Source of the DNA: Martinezella hainanensis
Lineage (GTDB): Bacteria > Pseudomonadota > Alphaproteobacteria > Rhizobiales > Rhizobiaceae
DNA length: 64,000 nt
Reading direction: 5' to 3'
Assembly (NCBI RefSeq): GCF_900094555.1
Contig: NZ_FMAC01000006.1
Location: 372,001-436,000 of the forward strand
Of the stretch, positions 16,667 through 24,807 are shown piece after piece. Position 1 is the first letter of the stretch, and the number at the start of each line of letters is the position of its first letter. A program made the position numbers and the translations under genes. The notes beneath the pieces were generated by a model, which was not told where the DNA came from, did not search any database, and saw nothing but the letters and a program-made list of their open reading frames with translations.

Positions 16667-17316
16667 AGCGCCATCGAATATTGATCGCAGACGATCACGA
16701 TCTTGCCCGCTCCGGCCTTAAGGCCATCCTGACAACGGCTGATGATCTTGAGGTCATCGCCGAAGCCGCCGATGGCCAAACGGCCGTCTCGCTTTGCGAC
16801 GTCATCCGGCCGGATATCGCCCTGCTCGATATACGCATGGCCGGCATGGATGGGCTGGAGGCGGCTGCCGAGATACGCGTCAAATCGCCCGACACCCGCA
16901 TCATCATGCTGACCATGCATGACAGCGTCGACTATCTGGAAGCCGCCATCAAAGCCGGAGCAAGCGGCTATGCGCTCAAAGATATCAGGCGCGACGAACT
17001 GCTGCAGATGATCCGCAATGTCGCCGCCGGGCAGTCCTTTTTCAATATCGAGCTGATGCGCCGCCTGTTGCGCCGCGTTTCACCTGGGGCGACGGACGAA
17101 GGTGCGATCGAGAAATTGACCGTGCGCGAGCGGGAGATCCTTGAGCGTCTGACGACCGGTGAAACCAACAAGGAAATTGCCAAGGCGTTGGCGATTTCGC
17201 CGGGCACGGTCAAAGTACATGTCGAGCGCATTCTCTATAAGCTTCGCGTCACCGATCGAACGCAAGCAGCCGTCGTTGCCGTGAGAGCCGGGCTGGTCGA
17301 TCGGGAGCGCCTATGA
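16663..17316 (+). CDS. NarL/FixJ-family response regulator
   Basis: A 217-residue regulator with a receiver domain (acidic pair near residues 10-11, phospho-acceptor Asp56 in LLDIRM, T/K switch residues LTMHDS and LKD) and a LuxR-type helix-turn-helix (LTVREREILERLTTGETNKEIA). No ATG fits the receiver start. TTG 16663 overlaps the kinase stop (TTGA) and has AAAGAG upstream, so translation is coupled. Partner of the HisKA_3 kinase at 15536. The next gene starts inside its stop codon. Confidence 0.9.
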   Translation: MKRHRILIADDHDLARSGLKAILTTADDLEVIAEAADGQTAVSLCDVIRPDIALLDIRMAGMDGLEAAAEIRVKSPDTRIIMLTMHDSVDYLEAAIKAGASGYALKDIRRDELLQMIRNVAAGQSFFNIELMRRLLRRVSPGATDEGAIEKLTVREREILERLTTGETNKEIAKALAISPGTVKVHVERILYKLRVTDRTQAAVVAVRAGLVDRERL

Positions 17317-19658
17317 TCCACCGGCGTCTCTTTACCTCGCTTTCGAGGCGCTTTCTCGATCAACCCCTCGCCTTCAAGGGCTTGATCGTCATTGCCGTGC
17401 CGTTGATCTGCTTTCTCATCGCACTGACTTCGGTCTTTTTCGCGGACCGCGAAAGCCGCAAAGCGGAAAATTACGTCCGGGTTACCCTCGCTATCCAATC
17501 CGATATTCTCGAGCTGCACGCCCTTCTGGCCGAGGCGGCTTCCGGCGTGCGCGGCTATCTGCTCACCGGCAACGAGACATTTCTTGCGCCGTTCGACAAG
17601 GCGCGCTCGGAGCTTCCCGGCGTCTTTGCATCCATGCGGCCGAGGATCAGGGATGGCGAGCAGCTTGCCCGGCTCGATGCGATGGAGCCGCTGGTGACTC
17701 AAAAGCTGAAGGGTCTCAGCGCGCTCCGTGACACAGCCGGCAAGGCTGGACAGCCATCAACGGAGGACATTCGCAAAACCCTTGTAGAAAACAAGGTGCT
17801 GCTCGATACGCTTCGAACGAAGATCGACGAGATGCGCGAGCGGGAAGACGTGCTTCTGGCGGTGCGCACGGGCGAGGCCGACGCCATCCGGGACCGCTCG
17901 CAGTGGATTACCTTGTTCGGCGCCCTCTTCGGACTTCTAGGCGGCATTACGGCCATCATGCTGATGTCCAACGGCATCGTTCGACGCGTCGGGGTGCTCA
18001 AAGAGGCCGCCCACAAACTTGCAGGCGGCCAGGAACTTGAGCGCATCCCGACGGCACGCGATGAGCTCGGCGAGCTCGCGGCCGCACTCGAAGATTCGGC
18101 GCGCCTGCTCAAGGCTCGTGAAGGTCAATTGCGTGAAAGCGAGGAACGTTTCCGCCTCCTCGTCGACGGCGTGCATGATTACGGTATTTTCGGCCTTGAT
18201 GACGCTGGCCGTGTCGTTAGCTGGAACAGCGGAGCGGAACGCATCACCGGCTATGAGGCGGACGAGGTCATCGGTACGCATTTCTCGGTCTTCTATCCCG
18301 AGGAAACGCGCAGGACCCATCCTCAGCAAGAGCTCTCGCAAGCCAAGGACCACGGCAGGGTCGAGGACGAAGGCTGGCGCATTCGCAAGGATGGCTCACG
18401 CTTCTGGGCCAATGTGGTCGTGACCGCCCTTCGGGACGAGCAAGGCAAGTCGCGCGGCTTTTCCAAGATCACCCGCGACATGACGGATCGAAAGAATGCG
18501 GAGGAAGCGCTGCTTTCGGCACGGCGGGAGGCCGAGCGCGCAAGCCAGGCCAAAAGCGAATTTCTGTCGCGCATGAGCCATGAGCTGCGCACGCCTCTTA
18601 ACTCGATCCTGGGTTTTGGCCAGATCCTCGAGATGGACCTTCACGATCCCGATACCCAATCGTCCGTCAAGCAGATCCTGACTGCCGGCCGGCACCTGTT
18701 GAGCCTGATCGATGAAGTTCTCGATATCGCCAGGATCGAAGCCGGGCGGATGGATCTGGTATTGGAGCCGATCGATGCGGCCGAAGCCTTGCAGGAAGCA
18801 TTGGCGCTAGCCCGCCCGCTGGCGGAGGAACGCAGCATCAGCCTGCATCTCGACGATGCGCAGCTTGTGGGGACGTACACGCATGCAGATCGGAGACGGC
18901 TGCTGCAAGTGCTCCTCAATCTTCTATCCAACGCCATCAAGTTCAATCACGCTGGCGGCAAGGTCATCGTTGCTGCACGAAGGGATCGGTCCGGCCGGCT
19001 TGCGGTCGATATCGGTGATACCGGAAGCGGTATTTCTCCCGACGAAATGAAGCGTCTGTTCCAGCCCTTCGAACGTCTCGGCAAAGATCGCAATGCAACA
19101 AGTGGCACAGGATTGGGGCTCGCCTTGTCCAAACATCTGATGGCGGCAATGGGTGGCGAGCTGGAGCTGTTACGGACCTCGGGTCAGGGGAGTATCTTTT
19201 CCCTCCATCTGCCTGCTGGTGGGAGTAATGAGTACATGGCGCACACCCAACCGATGCAGATGACGGCAACGGATGCAAAAGGGGTTGGAATTGCCAGGGT
19301 CCTGTGCATTGAGGATAACTCTCAAAGCCTTGACCTGATCGAGAATGTCATGGCGCGGAGCTTCGGATGCAGCGTCATACCGGCGATGCTCGGAGAATTG
19401 GGCATTGCTCTTGCCGTCCAGCATCGGCCCGATCTGATACTTCTCGATCTCGACCTTCCTGACATCAGCGGCCTTGATGTTCTTAAGCGATTGCAAAATG
19501 ATCAACGGACGCAGGCAATCCCCGTTATCATCATCAGCGCGGATGCCACGGATACGAGCCGCCAGAAGGCCATGGCAGCTCGGGCTGCAGGCTATCTGAC
19601 CAAGCCCCTAGACCTGCACCTTCTCATACGGACAATGGAAGACCTTGCATGCAAATGA
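17313..19658 (+). CDS. hybrid sensor histidine kinase with CHASE3, HAMP, PAS and receiver domains
   Basis: A 781-residue membrane kinase. Two transmembrane segments (about 22-44 and 190-212) bracket a CHASE3 sensor, followed by HAMP, a PAS domain (about 280-400, RFRLLVDGVHDYGIF), HisKA with His423 in MSHELRTPLN, HATPase (DTGSGI and GTGLGLAL) and a C-terminal receiver with Asp712 in ILLDLDLPD. ATG 17313 overlaps the upstream regulator stop, and its end overlaps the next response regulator by 10 nt. The C-terminal receiver may act as an internal phosphate relay to the single-domain regulator at 19649. Confidence 0.9.
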   Translation: MIHRRLFTSLSRRFLDQPLAFKGLIVIAVPLICFLIALTSVFFADRESRKAENYVRVTLAIQSDILELHALLAEAASGVRGYLLTGNETFLAPFDKARSELPGVFASMRPRIRDGEQLARLDAMEPLVTQKLKGLSALRDTAGKAGQPSTEDIRKTLVENKVLLDTLRTKIDEMREREDVLLAVRTGEADAIRDRSQWITLFGALFGLLGGITAIMLMSNGIVRRVGVLKEAAHKLAGGQELERIPTARDELGELAAALEDSARLLKAREGQLRESEERFRLLVDGVHDYGIFGLDDAGRVVSWNSGAERITGYEADEVIGTHFSVFYPEETRRTHPQQELSQAKDHGRVEDEGWRIRKDGSRFWANVVVTALRDEQGKSRGFSKITRDMTDRKNAEEALLSARREAERASQAKSEFLSRMSHELRTPLNSILGFGQILEMDLHDPDTQSSVKQILTAGRHLLSLIDEVLDIARIEAGRMDLVLEPIDAAEALQEALALARPLAEERSISLHLDDAQLVGTYTHADRRRLLQVLLNLLSNAIKFNHAGGKVIVAARRDRSGRLAVDIGDTGSGISPDEMKRLFQPFERLGKDRNATSGTGLGLALSKHLMAAMGGELELLRTSGQGSIFSLHLPAGGSNEYMAHTQPMQMTATDAKGVGIARVLCIEDNSQSLDLIENVMARSFGCSVIPAMLGELGIALAVQHRPDLILLDLDLPDISGLDVLKRLQNDQRTQAIPVIIISADATDTSRQKAMAARAAGYLTKPLDLHLLIRTMEDLACK

Positions 19659-20098
19659 GCACGACGATCGACATCCCCACTGAGGCGAAGATACTGATCA
19701 TCGATGACGAACCGGCCAACATCGCCCTGCTGACACGCCTCTTGCAGCGCGAAGGCTTTGGCAAGATCAGCTCCATATCCGATCCTCGCCACGCACGGGA
19801 TCTGTTTCGAAGCCTGCAGCCCGACATCGTTCTCCTGGACCTCATGATGCCGCATGTCGACGGCTTCCAATTATTGGAAGCCTTCTCTCGCATCGCCGGC
19901 CCGCAAACCTTCATACCGGTCATCGTGCTTACGGCGGATGTTTCGACCGAGACCCGCAGGCGGGCGCTCTCGTTGGGCGCCAAGGACTTCCTCGTAAAGC
20001 CGCTCGACGCCGTCGAAACAGTCTTGCGTATCGTCAATCTGCTTGAGACGCGCTTTCTATTTCTGGAACTACAGAGATTGAATGCCAACAAGGCATGA
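19649..20098 (+). CDS. single-domain response regulator (receiver only)
   Basis: A 149-residue receiver protein with acidic pocket IIDDEPAN, phospho-acceptor Asp64 in LLDLMMPH, and later T and K residues (VLTAD, VKPLD). No output domain follows, only about 20 extra residues, so it probably works by protein interaction or as a phosphorelay shuttle. It overlaps the hybrid kinase gene by 10 nt and ends the four-gene two-component cluster. ATG 19655 is an alternative start. A 136-nt gap separates it from the convergent SulP gene. Confidence 0.88.
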   Translation: MQMSTTIDIPTEAKILIIDDEPANIALLTRLLQREGFGKISSISDPRHARDLFRSLQPDIVLLDLMMPHVDGFQLLEAFSRIAGPQTFIPVIVLTADVSTETRRRALSLGAKDFLVKPLDAVETVLRIVNLLETRFLFLELQRLNANKA

Positions 20099-20234
20099 TC
20101 GCAGTGCGGCATCTCGTACGGCCACAGCAATGGAAACGAACGTGAGACTTCACTCTCCGCTTCCTTCTGCTCGCCTTGCCCCGACGAGCGAGGCAAGGGC
20201 ATCGTCGCAAGATACCTGACACGTTATCCGCCAA

Positions 20235-21761
20235 TCAGGCGACTTCCTCCGACAGACGTTCAAAGATCGGCCTCAGCCGTCGATGACGTCCCGCTGGCGG
20301 ATGCTCAATTTCCACGCGGCGCCCTGATTTCTTCTGTCGTTTCAGCCATTCGCGCAGGGTTTCGGCACTCGTATGATCCAGATAGTGCAGGCGAGCGCCT
20401 GCGATCCTGATCTTACGGCCCTCGGGAAGCGTTTCCAGCATGTTGAGCAGGGTGGGAACGTCCTTGCATGTCGCCACGCCGACGAGATCGAGATGGATGG
20501 TTTCCCCATCTTCCAACCTGTCGATGGCAAGTTTGCGACGCAGATATGGAAGGATTTCCAGTATGGACAGCGCAAGGCCGAGCGCCACGCCGACAAGCAG
20601 ATCCTGAAGCACCACCATCGCCACCGTCGCGGTCCAGATTCCGACGGGCACCCAGCCGTGATGGTCGAAGAGGTGCCGGACGTGATGGAGACTGATCAGC
20701 CGCCATCCAGTCACGAGCAGCACTGCGGCAAGCGCCGTTAGCGGCACCATTGCGAGCAACTGCGGTAAGAATGCCACCAGCCCAAGGATCCAAACACCAT
20801 GTAGAACGGCTGACACCCGGGTGCGTGCGCCGGCCTGAATATTGGCGGACGATCTGACGATGACACCCGTGATCGGTAGAGCACCCAGCAGGCCGCAAAG
20901 CCCGTTGCCGATGCCTTGGGCAAACAGTTCCTTGTTGAAGCGGGTCCGCACGCCATCGTGCATGCGATCAACAGCGGCGGACGACAGCAGCGTTTCCGCA
21001 CTGGCGATCACCGCGATGACCAGTATCGTCATAATGATGCCGGGTTCGACCATCCTGGAGAAGTTTGCAAGCGTCGGCAGCGAAATGCTTTCGACGAGAG
21101 ACGACGGCACCTCCACTCTTGCGATCGGCAGCTGCATCGCAACTGTCAAGATCGTACCGGCTGCGACCCCCACCAGAGCACCAGGCACCAGCAACAGAGA
21201 CTTCGGCCTGAACTTCTCCCAGGCAATCATGGCAAGCAGCGAAATCAACCCCACGAGAAGGGCAACCGATTCCCGCGTCAGCCCAGCACCCCATACACGG
21301 GCAAAGGTCTGTTCCATGGCTGTGACGTTCTCTATACCGCCGGCGGCCGGTCTTGCCCCCATCAGCACATGGATCTGGCCAAGGATGATGAGGATGCCAA
21401 TGCCTGCAAGCATGCCATGAACGACCGCAGGGGATATTGCCCGGAACCACGAGCCAATCCGCAAGAACCCCGCAAGGACCTGCAGAAATCCTGCGACAAT
21501 CAGGACCGGCCCAAGCATCGCGATCCCATATTGCTCGACGAAGCCGAATACAATCACGGCAAGGCCCGCCGCCGGACCCGAGACCTGAAGCGGAGAACCG
21601 GCCAGAAGGCCAACGACGATGCCGCCGACAATACCGGAGATAAGGCCCATGGCCACGGGAACTCCCGACGCCACCGCAATCCCCAGGCAAAGCGGTATGG
21701 CGACCAGAAACACGACGAGCGACGACGCGAAGTCGCGCGAAAGAACGGAGCTGGAAATCAT
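20235..21761 (-). CDS. SulP-family anion transporter with STAS domain
   Basis: A 508-residue inner-membrane protein with about 10-12 hydrophobic segments and the SulP core (SGPAAGLAVIVFGFVEQYG, NGLCGLLGALPITGVIVRSSAN), followed by a cytoplasmic STAS domain (about 415-508, KIRIAGARLHYLDHTSAETL). SulP proteins carry sulfate, bicarbonate or dicarboxylates. The gene is 4 nt downstream of a beta-carbonic anhydrase, which makes bicarbonate uptake the best guess (inference); sulfate cannot be excluded given the sulfur genes further on. Confidence 0.9.
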   Translation of the reverse strand: MISSSVLSRDFASSLVVFLVAIPLCLGIAVASGVPVAMGLISGIVGGIVVGLLAGSPLQVSGPAAGLAVIVFGFVEQYGIAMLGPVLIVAGFLQVLAGFLRIGSWFRAISPAVVHGMLAGIGILIILGQIHVLMGARPAAGGIENVTAMEQTFARVWGAGLTRESVALLVGLISLLAMIAWEKFRPKSLLLVPGALVGVAAGTILTVAMQLPIARVEVPSSLVESISLPTLANFSRMVEPGIIMTILVIAVIASAETLLSSAAVDRMHDGVRTRFNKELFAQGIGNGLCGLLGALPITGVIVRSSANIQAGARTRVSAVLHGVWILGLVAFLPQLLAMVPLTALAAVLLVTGWRLISLHHVRHLFDHHGWVPVGIWTATVAMVVLQDLLVGVALGLALSILEILPYLRRKLAIDRLEDGETIHLDLVGVATCKDVPTLLNMLETLPEGRKIRIAGARLHYLDHTSAETLREWLKRQKKSGRRVEIEHPPAGRHRRLRPIFERLSEEVA

Positions 21762-21765
21762 CGGC

Positions 21766-22455
21766 CTACTCCCCAGCTTGCGGGATCACATGCGGACGAC
21801 CACGACCGGTGACCCCGACAGGCAAGGGCCTGTCTTCATGGATTTCCGTGAAACGAGCCGCGGCACCGTCATAGACGAGCACCTCCCCCGTCTGAATATC
21901 GAAGAACCAGCCATGCAGAGTAATGTCGTTGGTCGCCAGCTTGGCCGCCACGGAAGGATGCGTGCGCAGGTGATCGAGCTGGACGACGACGTTTTCCATC
22001 GCGATGGCGCGTATTCTTTGACGCTCGGATAGGTCTGAGGGGTAGGCCTCGCAAACAATCGAATGGGCGGCATGGCTATGTTTCAGCCAGGCGGCGACAT
22101 TCGGCATCGGTTTCAAAAGATCTGGATGGCAAAGTCCCTTCATCGCACCGCAATCGGAATGCCCGCAGACGATGACATCCCGAACACCGAGCGCGACGAC
22201 GGCATATTCGATGGCCGACGATACGCCGCCGTTCGCCGTGGAAAACGGGGGAACGATATTTCCGGCATTGCGGCAGACGAAGAGTTCGCCGGGACCAGAT
22301 TGCGTGATCGTTTCGGGCATGACCCGGCTGTCGGCGCAGGAAATCATCAGCGCTTGCGGCTGCTGCCCCTCCTCCGCCAGCTTACGATAAAGTGCCTGAT
22401 GGTTAGGAAAGACGGCACCGCGAAAGCTGGAGATACCCTTGAGCAAATCACCCAT
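21766..22455 (-). CDS. beta-carbonic anhydrase
   Basis: A 229-residue enzyme interconverting CO2 and bicarbonate. The zinc ligands and dyad are visible: Cys40, Asp42 and Arg44 in SCADSRV, then His99 and Cys102 in CGHSDCGAMKG. ATG 22455 has AAGGAC upstream and matches the family N-terminus; the longer frame to 22530 is not needed. It is the first gene of a two-gene operon with the SulP transporter, a pairing known for bicarbonate import or trapping. The guanidine carboxylase encoded about 9 kb away also consumes bicarbonate, but no direct link is shown. Confidence 0.93.
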   Translation of the reverse strand: MGDLLKGISSFRGAVFPNHQALYRKLAEEGQQPQALMISCADSRVMPETITQSGPGELFVCRNAGNIVPPFSTANGGVSSAIEYAVVALGVRDVIVCGHSDCGAMKGLCHPDLLKPMPNVAAWLKHSHAAHSIVCEAYPSDLSERQRIRAIAMENVVVQLDHLRTHPSVAAKLATNDITLHGWFFDIQTGEVLVYDGAAARFTEIHEDRPLPVGVTGRGRPHVIPQAGE

Positions 22456-22577
22456 TGTCGAGTCCTTGTGATGGGCCGGACGGCAGGCAGGGGGCGTACC
22501 CATGCCCGGCGGGTTGGAATGCGCGATCATTTCGCAAGTGCGAGATAGGTATGGGCGACGGGAAGAAAATAGCCCTC

Positions 22578-22603
22578 ATAAATTTAGGTTGACCTAATTT
22601 ATA
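22578..22603. promoter_or_regulatory. AT-rich inverted repeat upstream of the carbonic anhydrase operon
   Basis: TTAGGT-TG-ACCTAA (14 bp, perfect 6-bp arms) lies within a longer AT-rich near-palindrome about 125 nt before ATG 22455 on the minus strand. It looks like a dimeric repressor operator. The regulator is unknown. The following stretch, 22604-23035, contains no convincing gene. Confidence 0.5.
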
Positions 22604-23050
22604 AAAATCTTGTGAGTGGCTTGTGAGATGTTTTCAGTTGACCTTCGAAACACGCGCCACGCGAAAGGTTACGAGTTGCATCGTCGATTGAACGATATGG
22701 AGAACCTCATGCGGCATCAGGCTCGAAAGGTTTCGGTAGATCGAGATCAATTGGTCCTTGAACAGGCTGGCTGATCCGCTCGACAAGGTATGTCCGTGCC
22801 GCCGTTCGGCGGTGCTCGGCAAGAGGTCACGGGATACGAAAGGGAAATCACATCGTCCGCTTCGACCAGAAGAAGTCTCGCCCGTGCGAGGGCCATCTGA
22901 CCAGAAGGAAGGATCCGATCATCGATTGGTGCAAGTTGGTCCACAAAGAGTGCACATCAGTGCAGATTGCAAGCCCCCGCTCCACATCCCATCGACATTC
23001 AATAGCTAGCTGCTATCAGCGGCTGTTTCATCAACACGGAGGATCCTCCT

Positions 23051-23326
23051 TTGCGTAAGAAAATCATCACGATCGTTTTGGGCTGTGCACTCGCATCTGC
23101 GTCTCTGCCCGCCATGGCAATCGCCAGCATTCCGCATGCGGCCGACAACAGCCTGACCGGCGTTGCCGTACCCTCGCAGAAAGGCGTATTGCAGCTTTCC
23201 GCAGCCCGCATGTCCGCTGAGCCGGTACAAGTGGCGCTGGTGGATTCCTGCTCCGATGCATGGTACTGGCGCAGCTTGATCGAAGAATTCGCCTGCGGCT
23301 TCTCGGGCCAGGGCTGGATCAACTGA
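23051..23326 (+). CDS. small exported protein of unknown function
   Basis: A 91-residue product with a clear Sec signal (KKIITIVLGCALASASLPAMA), leaving a mature peptide of about 68 residues that ends in an aromatic, two-cysteine segment (DSCSDAWYWRSLIEEFACGF). It starts with TTG 23051. GGAGGATCCTCC at 23039-23050 is both the ribosome-binding site and a perfect palindrome that could fold and hide it. No family recognised. It lies 224 nt upstream of a MacAB-type pump that handles periplasmic peptides, so it may be a cargo or accessory (inference). A terminator follows at 23341. Confidence 0.65.
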   Translation: MRKKIITIVLGCALASASLPAMAIASIPHAADNSLTGVAVPSQKGVLQLSAARMSAEPVQVALVDSCSDAWYWRSLIEEFACGFSGQGWIN

Positions 23327-23340
23327 ACAAGGACTTCGAA

Positions 23341-23362
23341 AGAGCGCCCGATCGGGGCGCTC
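23341..23362 (+). terminator. hairpin after the small exported protein gene
   Basis: AGAGCGCCC-GATC-GGGGCGCTCT forms a stable stem 14 nt after the stop at 23326. The following bases are CTC-rich rather than T-rich, so termination efficiency is uncertain. Confidence 0.65.
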
Positions 23363-23549
23363 TCTCACGACTGCGACCGATCCCTGGAGAGCAGAATGCG
23401 GCAAATGCCTTGTCCGCCATTTCGTTGCATCCGGGCCGTCGCCCGATCGACTCCGGCTAAGCTGAGGGGACGAACGGCAAGGATGGACATCCGGACCATT
23501 CCTTGAGCAAGGCTTGTGCCAATCCTTTTCTCCAAGTGTTTCCTGCGAT

Positions 23550-24797
23550 ATGTCACTTCCGAAAAACAGCCCTCTCCGCGACGAACAAAGCGGCCTCTCG
23601 CCTGAGACTCGTTACCCGCTGAATGCGATACCCGCTGTTAAGACCAGCAGGAAACGCAACCGTAGCTGGTTGTGGTTGATCACCCTGCTTGCTGTCGCAG
23701 GCACGGGCTATTGGTTTTGGAACCAATATTCCGCTGGGCCGGCCGCGAGTGCGAAGGCGACACAACCTGTCATTCGCGGCGATATCGATAACGGCGTAAC
23801 CGCTGTCGGTAAATTGGAGGCGGTCAAATCGGTTGATGTCGGGGCGCAGGTCTCTGGTCAGTTGAAGACGCTTTACGTCCAAATTGGCGACATGGTCGCA
23901 CAAAACCAGCTCATTGCCGAAATCGACCCGGCGCCCATAGAGCACAAGCTCGAAATCGACGAGGCCGAACTCGCGATGCTCGAGGCCCAGCGCATCGCAA
24001 AGAAGGCACAGCTCGCCCTGAAACAAACCAATATTGATCGGCAGCACACATTGGTCGCGGCCAGAAGCATGGCGCAATCGTCGCTGGACCAGGCCGTTGC
24101 GGATCTTGCCACGGCACAGGCCGACGTTGACGCGATCGAGGCACAAATTCGTAAGCAGCAAGCAACGCTTGACAGCGACAAGGTCGATCTCGGCTACACG
24201 AAAATCTATGCGCCCATCTCGGGCACCATCGTCGCCAATCCCGCAAAACAGGGGCAGACCCTCAATGCGAACCAGACTACGCCCACCATTGTCACCGTTG
24301 CAGACCTGTCGACGATGGTCGTGAAAGCGCAAGTCTCCGAAGCCGACATCGGCAAGCTCAAGCTCGGAATGCAGGCCTACTTCACATTGATCGGCGAGAG
24401 CGGCAAACGGTTTCCCGGAACGCTTCGCCAGATTCAGCCTATGCCCAGCACGGACAATAACGTCGTGCTCTACTATGCTCTTTTCGATGTGCCCAACCGC
24501 AACGGCGAACTGATGATGTCGATGAGTGCGCAGGTCTTTTTTGTAAAGGCTGCTGCGGCCGGCGTCTTGCTGATCCCTGCCTCCGCGCTCCATCCAGTTG
24601 CCGGCAAGCCCGGAGAGGCGCAGGTATTCGTGGCAAACCAAAATGGCAGCATCGAAACGCGTCACGTCGACGTCGGCATACGCAACCGCGTGAATGTCGA
24701 AATCAAGGACGGGCTTCGCGAGGGTGAGGCCGTAGTCGTCAATGACGACGGCAAAACGAAGCGAGCCAGCGATACGCATTCCAGCCCGCTGTTCTAA
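23550..24797 (+). CDS. macA: MacA-type periplasmic adaptor (membrane fusion protein)
   Basis: A 415-residue HlyD-family adaptor. One N-terminal membrane anchor (about 40-57, SWLWLITLLAVAGTGYWFW) is followed by the lipoyl half-motif (VDVGAQVSGQLKTLYVQIGD), a long alpha-helical hairpin (about 115-215), the second lipoyl half (YTKIYAPISGTIVANPAKQG) and beta-barrel domains. The distal part matches MacA rather than RND adaptors, and MacB follows 10 nt later. ATG 23550 is used; the longer TTG frame from 23514 adds only 12 unlikely residues. Acts between MacB and an outer-membrane TolC not present in the window. Confidence 0.9.
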   Translation: MSLPKNSPLRDEQSGLSPETRYPLNAIPAVKTSRKRNRSWLWLITLLAVAGTGYWFWNQYSAGPAASAKATQPVIRGDIDNGVTAVGKLEAVKSVDVGAQVSGQLKTLYVQIGDMVAQNQLIAEIDPAPIEHKLEIDEAELAMLEAQRIAKKAQLALKQTNIDRQHTLVAARSMAQSSLDQAVADLATAQADVDAIEAQIRKQQATLDSDKVDLGYTKIYAPISGTIVANPAKQGQTLNANQTTPTIVTVADLSTMVVKAQVSEADIGKLKLGMQAYFTLIGESGKRFPGTLRQIQPMPSTDNNVVLYYALFDVPNRNGELMMSMSAQVFFVKAAAAGVLLIPASALHPVAGKPGEAQVFVANQNGSIETRHVDVGIRNRVNVEIKDGLREGEAVVVNDDGKTKRASDTHSSPLF

Positions 24798-24807
24798 GGT
24801 CGAGACC

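Noticed and set aside
22634..22896. Minus-strand frames that could join as one small protein by a frameshift near 22820
   Set aside because: The 3' half reads protein-like, but no ribosome-binding site or family was found and a frameshift is needed; evidence too weak.
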